A DNA stretch of 8,964 nt, taken from positions 1 through 8,964 of the forward strand of contig JANYBR010000512.1 in assembly GCA_025360685.1 (NCBI GenBank), written 5' to 3'. This DNA is from Pseudomonadota bacterium. Lineage in GTDB: Bacteria; Pseudomonadota; Alphaproteobacteria; Micropepsales; Micropepsaceae. The notes beneath the pieces are model-generated. The model worked only from the letters and a program-made list of their open reading frames with translations. It was not told where the DNA came from and did not search any database. Position numbers and translations under genes: made by a program. Shown here one piece after another: positions 1-7,137 of this stretch (within the stretch, counting starts at the first letter, position 1; each line of letters starts with the position of its first letter).

Positions 1-1583
1 TTCGGCAAAATCAAATGGATGAGGCCGATGTGCTGAAAATTGTTCGGCATCTTGTCGACGAAGAACGGTCGGCCCAGCCTTCTTTGGACACTGGCCCGCT
101 CCAGATATTCGGTACCAAGGGATTGAAGCTCAACGCTCGTGAGTCCGCTTAGAATCTGGGGATAGTCGGACTCGGGAAATTTTTTCCGTTTGCCTCCGAG
201 CCGCCGGGCGATCGAAAGAATGTCCGGCAATTCCATCGTGCCCTCGATCGCCGAGTGGCTCGAAAGAATCTGTTCGACCAGAGTCGACCCGGCGCGCGGC
301 AGGCCGACGACGAATATTGGATCGCGCGCCATGCAGCCACTCGACTTGTGCTCATCGAAAAACCTTGCCGTGAACAGCGCCTTGGAGCGGCGCATCAGCT
401 CGGTCGTATCGTCCGCGCTGTACTGAATTGTGGCGCGGCGGAGCGTGTTTGCCTTCTCGTAGTGAATGAAGGATTCGGCGTACGCGTCGGCATCCTCCAA
501 AGCCTTGCCGAGCGCGAAGTGCAGATGAAAGCGACTCTCGTCGTCAAGATCGGTCCGGGCCAATTGGGCGCACATGGCAGCGATGTCGGTGGACTCGAAG
601 CGAACGGTCTTGAGGTTCGCAAGGCTCCACCACGCTTCGCCAAGGCTTGGCAGAAGAGCAATGCTTTTGCGATAGGCGGCGACGCTCTCCTCCTGGCGGC
701 CAACCGTCTTGAGCGCGTGGCCGTAGCTCATCCAGGATTTGGGTTGGCGCGAATGTTTCTTGAGAAGGGTTTCGTAGCAGTCGATGGCCTGATCATAGTC
801 GCCGACTCGAACCAGGATCGCCGCCTTGAGAGCACGATAGTTCGGATTTTTCGCATCCCCACGCAGAAGAATTTCGATCTGCTCCAGAGCCTCGCGCGAT
901 TTCGTCTGCCTGTGAAGGATGATCGCGTAATGGTGGCGAGCAGTCGCGAAGCTGGGCGCAAGTTCGAGACAGCGCGCCAGAAGGTTTTCGGCGTCCTCGA
1001 GACGGCCCAATCGGGCACCGGTCTCCGCCAGCATGCGGATCGCCGAAACGTCAGTCGGATGGCTCTTGAGAAATGTGCGAAGAATGCTCTCGGCAACGGC
1101 AAGTCGGTTGTCACAGAGCGCTGCAGCTGCCTGAAGCAACTGAGGATCGTTGACCGATGCCTTGATCTGCCGGGCATAGGCTTCGTCTGCGCCACTGTGA
1201 TCCTCGGCGAGCGTCAAGACGTCGCCAAGCGCGCGCCACGCGCCGGGGTGCCCGGGCTCCAGGCGGACCGCCCGTCTATATGCGGCGATGGCACCCGCGA
1301 GCTCGCCCGAGTCCGCCAACGCCAGCCCGAGCTCGTATTGTGGTGCTGCCAACTTCGGCGCCGCCCTCGCCAAGGGCTCTAAGATTGCGATCGCACCGGC
1401 TGCGTCGCCCTGCAAGTGACGCGCTTTGGCGAGTATCAGCAGCGCATTCGGCTGCTTGGGCACGACATTCAAAATCTCGTGGGCCTGCGCCTCAGCAAGC
1501 GCGGGTTTTGTCGCGAGCAGGCGCGCGGCATGCGCCAGAGCAGTGGCCAGCGTCCCAACCGGTTCTGAGTTGGAGTCAGACAA
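1..1583 (-). CDS. TPR-repeat sulfotransferase (3' end outside window)
   Basis: This is a cytoplasmic-type protein of tandem tetratricopeptide repeats followed by a PAPS-dependent sulfotransferase domain; 527 codons are visible and the C-terminus runs off the left edge. About eight or nine TPR-like units occupy residues ~45-315, for example AGAIAAYRRAVRLEP and DQAIDCYETLLKKH. The helical segment LGEAWWSLANLK (314-325) is typical of TPR-sulfotransferases. The 5'-phosphosulfate loop PIFVVGLPRAGSTLVEQIL is at 422-440, and the family motif FVDKMPNNFQHIGLIHLIL at 508-526. The 3'-phosphate-binding region would lie beyond the edge. No ATG or GTG exists near the N-terminus; I chose TTG (1581-1583) with GGAG nine bases upstream, because the TPR-rich sequence begins just after it. 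The frame stays open upstream to a TGA at 1713-1715 but with no usual start codon. The acceptor is unknown; family members are thought to modify proteins, glycans or lipids. It is transcribed divergently from the SDR gene. Fold and family are secure; substrate is not. Confidence 0.93.
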   Translation of the reverse strand, partial: MSDSNSEPVGTLATALAHAARLLATKPALAEAQAHEILNVVPKQPNALLILAKARHLQGDAAGAIAILEPLARAAPKLAAPQYELGLALADSGELAGAIAAYRRAVRLEPGHPGAWRALGDVLTLAEDHSGADEAYARQIKASVNDPQLLQAAAALCDNRLAVAESILRTFLKSHPTDVSAIRMLAETGARLGRLEDAENLLARCLELAPSFATARHHYAIILHRQTKSREALEQIEILLRGDAKNPNYRALKAAILVRVGDYDQAIDCYETLLKKHSRQPKSWMSYGHALKTVGRQEESVAAYRKSIALLPSLGEAWWSLANLKTVRFESTDIAAMCAQLARTDLDDESRFHLHFALGKALEDADAYAESFIHYEKANTLRRATIQYSADDTTELMRRSKALFTARFFDEHKSSGCMARDPIFVVGLPRAGSTLVEQILSSHSAIEGTMELPDILSIARRLGGKRKKFPESDYPQILSGLTSVELQSLGTEYLERASVQRRLGRPFFVDKMPNNFQHIGLIHLILP

Positions 1584-1592
1584 GTATGCGGG

Positions 1593-1596
1593 CTCC
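1593..1596 (-). promoter_or_regulatory. Shine-Dalgarno GGAG for the TTG-started sulfotransferase
   Basis: On the minus strand, GGAG lies nine bases before TTG at 1581-1583. It decides the start because the frame has no ATG, GTG or other TTG between the upstream stop (1713-1715) and the first TPR. Confidence 0.5.
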
Positions 1597-1856
1597 GGTC
1601 GACCGACGGCTGATATGAATGTCGGGCCGGGGTCAGTGTCAACCGCCAGCTCGCCGGAGCGGTCGATGAGAATTGTACCACCAGCAATGTCCGCAATCCT
1701 GGCGCCCTCGTCTCAACGGTCACGTCCAAATCAAGCCCGAGAAGGGCCGCCCAGCTTGTCTCGCGCAACTTGATCCACGTACAAGCGTAGCGGGGGCCTG
1801 GTGAAAATAGCCCGGTTCTTCGAGTACCCATCGACGTCCCTGGAGAAAGCGAGCCC

Positions 1857-2642
1857 ATGTCGCCGTCATTCCTGGCGAAATACGGTCCCTGGGCGGTCAT
1901 CGCCGGAGCGTCCGAGGGCCTCGGCGCGGCCTTCGCCACCGCGCTCGCTGCGCGCGGTATGCACTTGCTGCTCCTCGCGCGCCGGGCGGAGCTGCTTCGC
2001 AGTGTTGCCGAGCGCCTGCGCGCGAGCAGCAAAACTGAGGTCCGCACCGAAGTCTGCGATATGGCACGGTCGGACCTGCCGCGCGCACTCAAAGCGCTGA
2101 CATCGGATCTCGACGTTGGGCTTGCCGTGTACAATGCGGCGTATGCGCCTGTCGGTGTTCTGGTCGGCCAATCGATCGACGAACTCCTTAATGTCGTCGA
2201 CGTGAACGTGCGTGGCCCGTTGATCTTCACGCGGACGCTGGCACCAAAAATGGTAGCGCGTGGCCATGGCGGCATAGTGCTGATGTCCTCGCTGGCGGGG
2301 TTTCAGGGCGCACCGCGCATCGCCGCCTACGCCGCATCCAAAGCCTTCAACATCGTGCTTGGCGAAAGCCTGTGGAGCGAATTGAGGCCGCAGGGCGTCG
2401 ACGTCGTGGTCTCCTGCGCCGGCGCGATCCGCACGCCAGCCTATGCGAAGACGGTGGACGGCGATGCGCCGGGATTGCTGGATGCCGACGCGGTGGTGGA
2501 AGAGACGCTCAACGCGCTGGGTCGTGGCGCGAGCGTCGTGCCTGGCGCTGTCAACCGGCTGGCGCGGTTCACGCTTGGCCGCCTGCTCCCGCGGCGCGCG
2601 GCAGTCGCCATCATGGCCCGTTCGACGAAGGAGCTTTCGTGA
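1857..2642 (+). CDS. classical short-chain dehydrogenase/reductase (SDR)
   Basis: This 261-residue soluble NAD(P)-dependent oxidoreductase has a complete classical SDR core. The dinucleotide-binding motif is GASEGLG (17-23), and the basic pair R42-R43 after the second strand favours NADP(H). The motif after strand four is NAAY (93-96, in place of NAG). The catalytic tetrad is N117, S145, Y158 and K162 (YAASK, with S145 thirteen residues before Y158). The N-terminus (YGPWAVIAGASEG) and the length fit the DltE-like/17-beta-hydroxysteroid-dehydrogenase-like group (by memory, not search). The ATG at 1857 has GGAG at 1842-1845. The stop codon overlaps the GTG start of the following ERG4/ERG24-family gene, so the two are almost certainly one operon. 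A keto/hydroxyl conversion on the same lipid substrate is the natural inference; the substrate cannot be read from the sequence. About 270 bp of non-coding DNA separates it from the divergent sulfotransferase, with no promoter I could identify. Confidence 0.93.
   Translation: MSPSFLAKYGPWAVIAGASEGLGAAFATALAARGMHLLLLARRAELLRSVAERLRASSKTEVRTEVCDMARSDLPRALKALTSDLDVGLAVYNAAYAPVGVLVGQSIDELLNVVDVNVRGPLIFTRTLAPKMVARGHGGIVLMSSLAGFQGAPRIAAYAASKAFNIVLGESLWSELRPQGVDVVVSCAGAIRTPAYAKTVDGDAPGLLDADAVVEETLNALGRGASVVPGAVNRLARFTLGRLLPRRAAVAIMARSTKELS
2628..2633 (+). promoter_or_regulatory. Shine-Dalgarno AAGGAG for the GTG-started reductase
   Basis: AAGGAG inside the end of the SDR gene, five bases before GTG at 2639-2641. 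It supports this GTG over upstream in-frame codons, which would lie inside the SDR coding sequence and encode an arginine-rich, non-membrane extension. Confidence 0.75.
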
Positions 2643-3718
2643 CTCTCGCGGGCTTCCTGGCGCCTGCCTGTGTCTATGGGGTGATCACGCTTCTGCATCT
2701 GGTGCTACCGGCGCGAACTGTTGACGGTTACGTTACCGATCCCGCGACGCAGAAGCCCTATCGCTATCGCCTGAATGGCATGATTGTTTATGTGACTACG
2801 GTCGCACTTTGGCTGTTCGCTTGTTCGTCGGGATGGCTGGCATGGGATTTCTTCTGGGCCACGCGCTGGGAAGGACTCTCCGGCGCCTGCGTTCTGGGAC
2901 TTCTATTCACGCTTGGCGTCGTTCTACCCGCAGCACGCGGCGCGAATGGACTGCTCGCAGACTTTTTCCTTGGTCGTGTCGAAAATCCGCAATGGCTGGC
3001 CGGACGCGTCGACGCAAAAATGTGGCTGTACCTGGTTGGTGCCACGATGCTGGGCCTCAATCTCTACTCGTTCGCGATGCATCACCGCCTGACGTTTCCC
3101 GAAGACCCCTCGCCGGGAGTTGCACTTTATGTCGGGCTCTTCACGTTCTTCTTGTGCGAGTACCTCTTCTTCGAACGTGTGCATCTCTACACATACGACT
3201 TCTTCGCCGAACGCGTGGGCTTCAAGCTGGGGTGGGGATGCCTCGTGTTCTATCCCTACTTCTACGGGATCGGACTTTGGTCGGTTGCGGACATGCCCAA
3301 CCCCCACACACCGGTCGCGACGCTCGCGTTCGCGGCGATACTCTTCTTTTCCGGCTGGTTGCTGGCGCGTGGCGCGAACATGCAGAAATACCTGTTTAAG
3401 CGCGATCCCCACGCGAAGTTCCTCGGTCTCTTCATTCCCAAGGCGTTGACTGACGGCGATCAGAAACTCCTCGTCAGCGGCTTCTGGGGCGTCGCGCGTC
3501 ATGTGAACTATCTGGGAGAGTTTTCGATGGCGATCGGGCTTACGCTGGCGCTCGGTCATCCGGATCACCTCGCGCCATGGCTCTACCCTCTCTTTTACGT
3601 GGCATTGCTCGTTCCGCGGCAGATCGACGACGACCGGCGCTGTGCACGAAAGTACGGAGCGCTGTGGACCGCCTATGTCGAAAGGGTGCCTTACCGCATT
3701 GTGCCTGGCGTGTACTGA
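2639..3718 (+). CDS. ERG4/ERG24-family (sterol C14-reductase-like) integral membrane reductase
   Basis: This 359-residue polytopic membrane protein has about eight or nine hydrophobic segments (approximately 2-24, 48-70, 80-98, 127-146, 161-178, 198-216, 225-243, 296-308, 311-327). Family motifs are clear: NMQKYLFKRDP (247-257, like the NxQKxxFR block of sterol reductases), ARHVNYLGE (286-294), and the C-terminal block from DDDRRC (330) through KYGALW to VPYRIVPGVY (350-359). These are hallmarks of eukaryotic delta-14 and delta-7/24(28) sterol reductases and their bacterial homologues, which use NADPH to reduce a ring or side-chain C=C bond. The length is shorter than many eukaryotic members but comparable with other single-domain forms. 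The start is GTG with AAGGAG five bases upstream, giving a GTGA overlap with the SDR stop and implying translational coupling. Exact substrate is unknown: no squalene epoxidase, sterol cyclase or other sterol gene is visible, so reduction of a hopanoid, carotenoid or exogenous steroid is also possible. Confidence 0.9.
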   Translation: MTLAGFLAPACVYGVITLLHLVLPARTVDGYVTDPATQKPYRYRLNGMIVYVTTVALWLFACSSGWLAWDFFWATRWEGLSGACVLGLLFTLGVVLPAARGANGLLADFFLGRVENPQWLAGRVDAKMWLYLVGATMLGLNLYSFAMHHRLTFPEDPSPGVALYVGLFTFFLCEYLFFERVHLYTYDFFAERVGFKLGWGCLVFYPYFYGIGLWSVADMPNPHTPVATLAFAAILFFSGWLLARGANMQKYLFKRDPHAKFLGLFIPKALTDGDQKLLVSGFWGVARHVNYLGEFSMAIGLTLALGHPDHLAPWLYPLFYVALLVPRQIDDDRRCARKYGALWTAYVERVPYRIVPGVY

Positions 3719-3864
3719 CATTCGCGCGCGCTTCAGAAACTATGTCGGCGCCTAGCCACGCTGATGGCTCTCGGCTACCGTCACGCGCATTGGTTCGACC
3801 AAGCCGCCGCATCAGCACGCAAGACGAGCCCGAGCCTCGTATCGGAAACGGAAGGAATTGCACT

Positions 3865-4242
3865 ATGTTTTCGCATATCATGATCGGGACCAACGACTTG
3901 GAAAAAGCCAAGACGTTCTATGACAAGGTGCTGGGTACGCTGGGCGTGGCACCGGCATTTGTCGATGGGCACCGCATTTTCTATCGGACTCCGACGGGCG
4001 TGTTTTCAGTATCGAAACCGATCGACGGCCAACCGGCCACGGTCGGCAATGGCGGCACCATCGGTTTTGCCTGCAGCTCAACGGAACAAGCCGACGCGTG
4101 GCACGCGGCCGGTGTGGCCAATGGCGGAACCAGCTGCGAAGATCCGCCCGGCGTGCGCCAAGGCGGCATGGGAAAGCTCTATCTCGCCTATCTGCGCGAT
4201 CCGGACGGCAACAAGCTGTGCGCCTTGCACCGGATGTCGTAA
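3865..4242 (+). CDS. VOC-superfamily (glyoxalase-fold) protein
   Basis: This is a 125-residue single-domain protein of the vicinal-oxygen-chelate fold. The N-terminal strand begins FSHIMIGTNDLEKAKTFYD, with His4 in the usual first metal-ligand position. The C-terminal half contains AYLRDPDGNKLCALH (108-122), the classic last strand and turn of the family. The usual acidic ligand two residues after this NK is Cys119 here, so the metal site may be altered; many bacterial VOC proteins of this type have no known reaction. The ATG at 3865 has AAGGA eight bases upstream. An in-frame ATG at 3742 would add a basic, low-complexity-looking extension foreign to the family, so I rejected it. It lies 146 bp after the membrane reductase gene and is probably a separate transcription unit; a functional link to the reductases is not shown. 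Confidence 0.87.
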   Translation: MFSHIMIGTNDLEKAKTFYDKVLGTLGVAPAFVDGHRIFYRTPTGVFSVSKPIDGQPATVGNGGTIGFACSSTEQADAWHAAGVANGGTSCEDPPGVRQGGMGKLYLAYLRDPDGNKLCALHRMS

Positions 4243-4348
4243 CTCGCCGCGAGTTCATTCATCGACCCAATGGACCTGCATCGGCACGATCTCGCGCTCG
4301 TCGTCAGCTGGGGGACCGCTGGTTCAAATCGGGCTTGGTTCGCCAGCC

Positions 4349-5971
4349 CTACTTCACGTTGTCAGTCTGGCGGATGAAGTCCGCCACGGCGTCGTGCAGC
4401 GCCTTCAGCGAGTCCTCATGCGCATAAACCATGTGGCCCGACGGAAAGTAGTGATAGGTGATGTTGTTCTGCAGACTTAGCGGAATCGGCAGGTGATGCA
4501 TTTCATACCAGCCCTCGTAATACGGCGTCGCCAGATCGTAATAGCCGCCATTGACCATTACTTTCAGGTTCGGGTTCTGCTTCATCGCCGTTGCCAGATC
4601 GGGCATCACGTTGGGCGCACTCGGCAGCGGGAATGGAACTCCCGGCGGCTGGTGCTTGAATTCCCATGACTTGAAGACGTCGATCTCGGGCAGGAAGCGT
4701 TTGCCCTGGCCGTAATTAAGCTTGGACCGAACATAGTCGTTAAATGCGGAGACATAGGCCGAGCTGATCGCCGCCGATTGCGGATCGTAGTCCGACTCCT
4801 TGCTCAGCGGATCAAGCGAGGGACCGGAGAAGCGCGTATCGAGACGCCCTGTGGTCAGGCCGCTGTCATCCTGGAGGTTCTTTTCGAACTCACCGCCCTC
4901 GATGCGCAAATTTGCCTTGAGAATGTAGGCCAGCGGCAAGCCGGTGTATTCGTGCAGCTTGCCCGCAATATAAGAGCGCCGTTGCGGCGACAGGCCAAGC
5001 CCCGCGGACAGCGCGGATGCATAGTCGCTCATCGCAAAACGTTCGACCGATTGCACAAATGGAACCAGCTCCGCCGGCGGCTTGCCGGAAAGCTTGTGGT
5101 GATACCACGCCGATGCGGCGTAGGTCGGCAGCGCCAACTCATAGGGCAGATCGATTCCCGGATTGGCTTCCGCGCCGTCCACCGACAGGTCGAAGTTCAA
5201 GATCTGCGACAGCAGGATGACGCCGTTGAGGTCGACGCTGTCATTGGACTCCAGATAGTTGGCCACCAACGCCGAACGCGGAGTGCCGTAACTCTCGCCG
5301 AACAAATATTTCGGTGAATTCCAGCGACTATACTTGGCGAGGAACTGTTTAATGAAATTGGCGAAGGCTTTGGCGTCGACGTCGACACCGTAGAACGCCT
5401 TCTCCTTATCCTTGCCTGCGATGCGGCTGAAACCCGTGCCCGGCGCATCGATGAAAACGAGATCGCTGGCATCGAGCAGAGTCGAGGCGTTATCGATCAA
5501 CCGGTAGGGCGCCGAGGCTGTGTGCGTGTCGTCTGCCGTAACAACGCGCTTGGGGCCGAACGCGCCCATATGCAGCCACACCGTCGACGAGCCGGGGCCG
5601 CCATTGTACAGGAAGGTGATCGGCCGTTGCTCCGCCGCCGCGCCGCGCTTGGCGTAGTAGACGAAGAACATGGATGCCTCGGGAGAGGACTCATCGCCCT
5701 TCGCTTCGGGATTCTTCGCACCGCCATTTTGTGCGGCGTCGTTCCAATCGTCGGGGTGCACGACGAGGGTACCGGCAATCGCCTCGTAGGAAACCCCGTT
5801 CACCGAACCCGCGGTGACGGTCTCTTCCGCCTTGAAGTACTTACCGGAATATTGATCCGCCCGGTTCGCAGGCGGCGGTTTGTCAGCGGCAAACGCCACC
5901 ATTGCAATCAGCAGCGCGGCTGCGGGTGCCGCTGCGACATAAATCCACTTTGCAATATTTTCGCCTGTCAT
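4349..5971 (-). CDS. secreted serine carboxypeptidase-like peptidase, family S10
   Basis: This complete 540-residue alpha/beta-hydrolase peptidase belongs to the S10 family, which removes C-terminal residues from peptides, usually at acidic pH. An N-terminal export signal is visible: a short start with Lys8, a hydrophobic stretch at ~9-27 and small residues at ~26-29 before DKPPP. There is no lipobox cysteine, so the mature enzyme is probably periplasmic or secreted. Catalytic landmarks are complete: the oxyanion-hole segment FLYNGGPGSS (120-129), nucleophile Ser227 in FGESYGTPRS, Asp479 in NGGYYDLATP and His513 in PSGHMVY. The ATG at 5971 is preceded by GAGGGG about five bases upstream. The gene is convergent with the VOC gene and lies 150 bp downstream of the sulfotransferase-like gene on the same strand. 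A nested dyad at 6007-6047 sits in that gap and could be an operator. Family assignment is secure; peptide preference is not readable. Confidence 0.95.
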   Translation of the reverse strand: MTGENIAKWIYVAAAPAAALLIAMVAFAADKPPPANRADQYSGKYFKAEETVTAGSVNGVSYEAIAGTLVVHPDDWNDAAQNGGAKNPEAKGDESSPEASMFFVYYAKRGAAAEQRPITFLYNGGPGSSTVWLHMGAFGPKRVVTADDTHTASAPYRLIDNASTLLDASDLVFIDAPGTGFSRIAGKDKEKAFYGVDVDAKAFANFIKQFLAKYSRWNSPKYLFGESYGTPRSALVANYLESNDSVDLNGVILLSQILNFDLSVDGAEANPGIDLPYELALPTYAASAWYHHKLSGKPPAELVPFVQSVERFAMSDYASALSAGLGLSPQRRSYIAGKLHEYTGLPLAYILKANLRIEGGEFEKNLQDDSGLTTGRLDTRFSGPSLDPLSKESDYDPQSAAISSAYVSAFNDYVRSKLNYGQGKRFLPEIDVFKSWEFKHQPPGVPFPLPSAPNVMPDLATAMKQNPNLKVMVNGGYYDLATPYYEGWYEMHHLPIPLSLQNNITYHYFPSGHMVYAHEDSLKALHDAVADFIRQTDNVK

Positions 5972-6006
5972 AGCCGCCCCTCACTGCGAATGCGAGCAGG
6001 ACACAC

Positions 6007-6047
6007 CAATTGAGCGACCGAGGTCAATGACCGCTTTGGGTCAATTG
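6007..6047. promoter_or_regulatory. nested dyad, candidate operator upstream of the S10 peptidase
   Basis: Outer arms CAATTGA (6007-6013) and TCAATTG (6041-6047) are perfect inverted repeats. Inner arms GGTCA (6022-6026) and TGACC (6028-6032) are also perfect. Both pairs share the same centre at base 6027. In addition, GGTCAAT occurs as a direct repeat at 6022-6028 and 6039-6045. The structure ends 36 bp before the S10 start codon, a position suited to a promoter-proximal operator. No regulator gene is visible nearby. Confidence 0.4.
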
Positions 6048-6121
6048 CGGCCGTTCGAGCGTCACAAAATGGTGTGCGGGCGGAAATGTGGGGACCGAGA
6101 GCGCTGTCCGAAATCCGGCCG

Positions 6122-6871
6122 TCACTGCAAGGCGCCCACGATCTTCCAGCAGGACAGCCTTTCATAATATGGGCGCGCAGCGTCGGCGATCGAAGCTATT
6201 TGATCGGACAGAACCGGCGGTGCGCTCCGAACCTTCGCGACGAACCCTGTCGATTGTTCGACCTGACCGTACCAGACCGGCGCCCATACACCGTCGCTTG
6301 CTCTTGGGCCCTTGGGCCAGTGGAGCATCTTCTCGCTGAACGCAATTCCGATGGCCGAGCAGAGCGCTTGGAGCGTGGCTCGTGGAGCCGCAGAGACATC
6401 GGCAGCGTCGATGACGATTGGCGCGCGGCCGAGCCTGCTGGCTTCCTGATCGAACAGTTCGGCCTGCCGCACGACGCCGATATCGGTGAGCGCAATTTCG
6501 TCGTGCTTGTCCATGTAGGACGCAACGACTTCGTCCGGCCTGCGGATGAGAAACACATTGCAGCATGCAGCCATCCACTCGGTGCCCATGCCCGGCAACA
6601 TGTGATGGGTCATGTGCTTCTGATAGAAGATCGGCGCACCGTGCGGGCTGGGACCCGTCAGCATGGCGACGACTTTTCGCCAATCTGTCGGCTGGCTTCG
6701 CAGCACCTCCTCGCGCATCGGGTGATTGAGACCGGTGGCGGCGAGATAACTTGCATAAAAAGGTTCGTCGATCACCGCCGCATCGATGCGGTTCCCGAAC
6801 GAGCGCATCATCGCGGTCGAGATGTTGCGAGGGCCCGACCACATCGCGATGCGCAGCGGCGCCGTACTCAT
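6122..6871 (-). CDS. compact sulfotransferase-like P-loop protein
   Basis: This 249-residue protein opens directly with a sulfotransferase-type nucleotide loop, IAMWSGPRNISTAMMRSFGNR (8-28; key residues G13, P14, R15, S18, T19). Further blocks characteristic of this subfamily are DEPFYASYLAATG (35-47), YQKHMTHH (83-90) and LIRRPDEVVASY (108-119). The last resembles the 3'-phosphate-binding Arg...Ser element of PAPS sulfotransferases. From memory, homologues occur beside or fused to class-IV aminotransferase-like proteins, and such a gene lies upstream at 7766-8680 on the same strand. Whether these proteins truly transfer sulfate is not established; another nucleotide-linked or phosphate-linked reaction is possible. 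No signal peptide or membrane segment is seen. The ATG at 6871 has a weak GGTGGG about seven bases upstream. It shares a 266-bp divergent intergenic region with the PEP-CTERM-type gene. Confidence 0.85.
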   Translation of the reverse strand: MSTAPLRIAMWSGPRNISTAMMRSFGNRIDAAVIDEPFYASYLAATGLNHPMREEVLRSQPTDWRKVVAMLTGPSPHGAPIFYQKHMTHHMLPGMGTEWMAACCNVFLIRRPDEVVASYMDKHDEIALTDIGVVRQAELFDQEASRLGRAPIVIDAADVSAAPRATLQALCSAIGIAFSEKMLHWPKGPRASDGVWAPVWYGQVEQSTGFVAKVRSAPPVLSDQIASIADAARPYYERLSCWKIVGALQ

Positions 6872-6912
6872 CGTTTTCCCACCATCAAATTTGTTCAGCG
6901 CAATTGTTTTGC

Positions 6913-6930
6913 CATTTTGCTCGCAAAGTG
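6913..6930. promoter_or_regulatory. imperfect dyad, candidate activator-binding site
   Basis: CATTTTGC (6913-6920), a 2-nt spacer, then GCAAAGTG (6923-6930): 8-bp arms with one mismatch. It is centred about 134 bp upstream of the start site predicted from the sigma-54 promoter at 7029-7043, within the usual range for bacterial enhancer-binding-protein sites. It lies between the divergent sulfotransferase-like and PEP-CTERM-type genes. Assignment is by position and symmetry only. Confidence 0.35.
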
Positions 6931-6956
6931 TCGGACATGATTACAGGCTCTCGTAA

Positions 6957-7002
6957 AAAACAGAGGTTAATGGTCAGGGTATTTTACACACCGGTCTGTT
7001 TT
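6957..7002. repeat. inverted repeat AAAACAGA / TCTGTTTT in the divergent intergenic region
   Basis: Perfect 8-bp arms at 6957-6964 and 6995-7002, separated by 30 nt of relatively A/T-rich DNA. It lies immediately upstream of the sigma-54-type promoter, so it could be a second protein-binding site or part of the DNA-bending region. It could also be chance. Confidence 0.35.
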
Positions 7003-7028
7003 CCCACTGAGCATCGTAAAGTTCTGAG

Positions 7029-7043
7029 TGGCACGCAACTTGC
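7029..7043 (+). promoter_or_regulatory. sigma-54 (RpoN) -24/-12 promoter for the PEP-CTERM-type gene
   Basis: TGGCACG-CAAC-TTGC matches the sigma-54 consensus, with the -24 GG at 7030-7031 and the -12 GC at 7042-7043, separated by exactly 10 nt. It reads toward the plus-strand gene, with a predicted transcript start near 7055 and a leader of about 80 nt. In some floc-forming and exopolysaccharide-producing bacteria, PEP-CTERM genes are known to depend on RpoN with the PrsK/PrsR two-component pair, which makes this match coherent with the gene it precedes. No rpoN, prsK or prsR lies in the window. Confidence 0.75.
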
Positions 7044-7137
7044 TTTTCTTGCGCGTTGTTCGGCCGCGGCAAGCGCCGAGCCGAATGTAAGGATCGATCG
7101 CCGGCCACATCTCCACCAAATCGCAAGAGGGAAAGAA

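Noticed and set aside
255..1382. 375-codon plus-strand open frame antisense to the TPR-sulfotransferase
   Set aside because: Its codons are exactly opposed to those of the sulfotransferase, whose protein shows TPR and sulfotransferase motifs; the plus-strand product has no recognisable family and is a high-GC shadow.
1469..2275. 268-codon minus-strand open frame across the divergent intergenic region and the SDR
   Set aside because: Its product is Arg/Ser/Thr/Pro-rich low-complexity sequence, and it overlaps two genes with strong family motifs in other frames.
2372..2638. Upstream extension of the ERG4/ERG24-family frame to an ATG at 2372
   Set aside because: It lies within the SDR gene, encodes an Arg-rich non-membrane stretch, and the GTG at 2639 has a strong Shine-Dalgarno and a family-typical N-terminal membrane segment.
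3577..3864. Upstream extension of the VOC frame to ATGs at 3577 or 3742
   Set aside because: It overlaps the reductase C-terminus or adds a basic extension foreign to the family; ATG 3865 has AAGGA and begins at the first VOC strand.
6751..7137. Upstream extension of the PEP-CTERM-type frame to an ATG at 6751
   Set aside because: It would run through the divergent sulfotransferase-like gene and the sigma-54 promoter and would bury the signal peptide.
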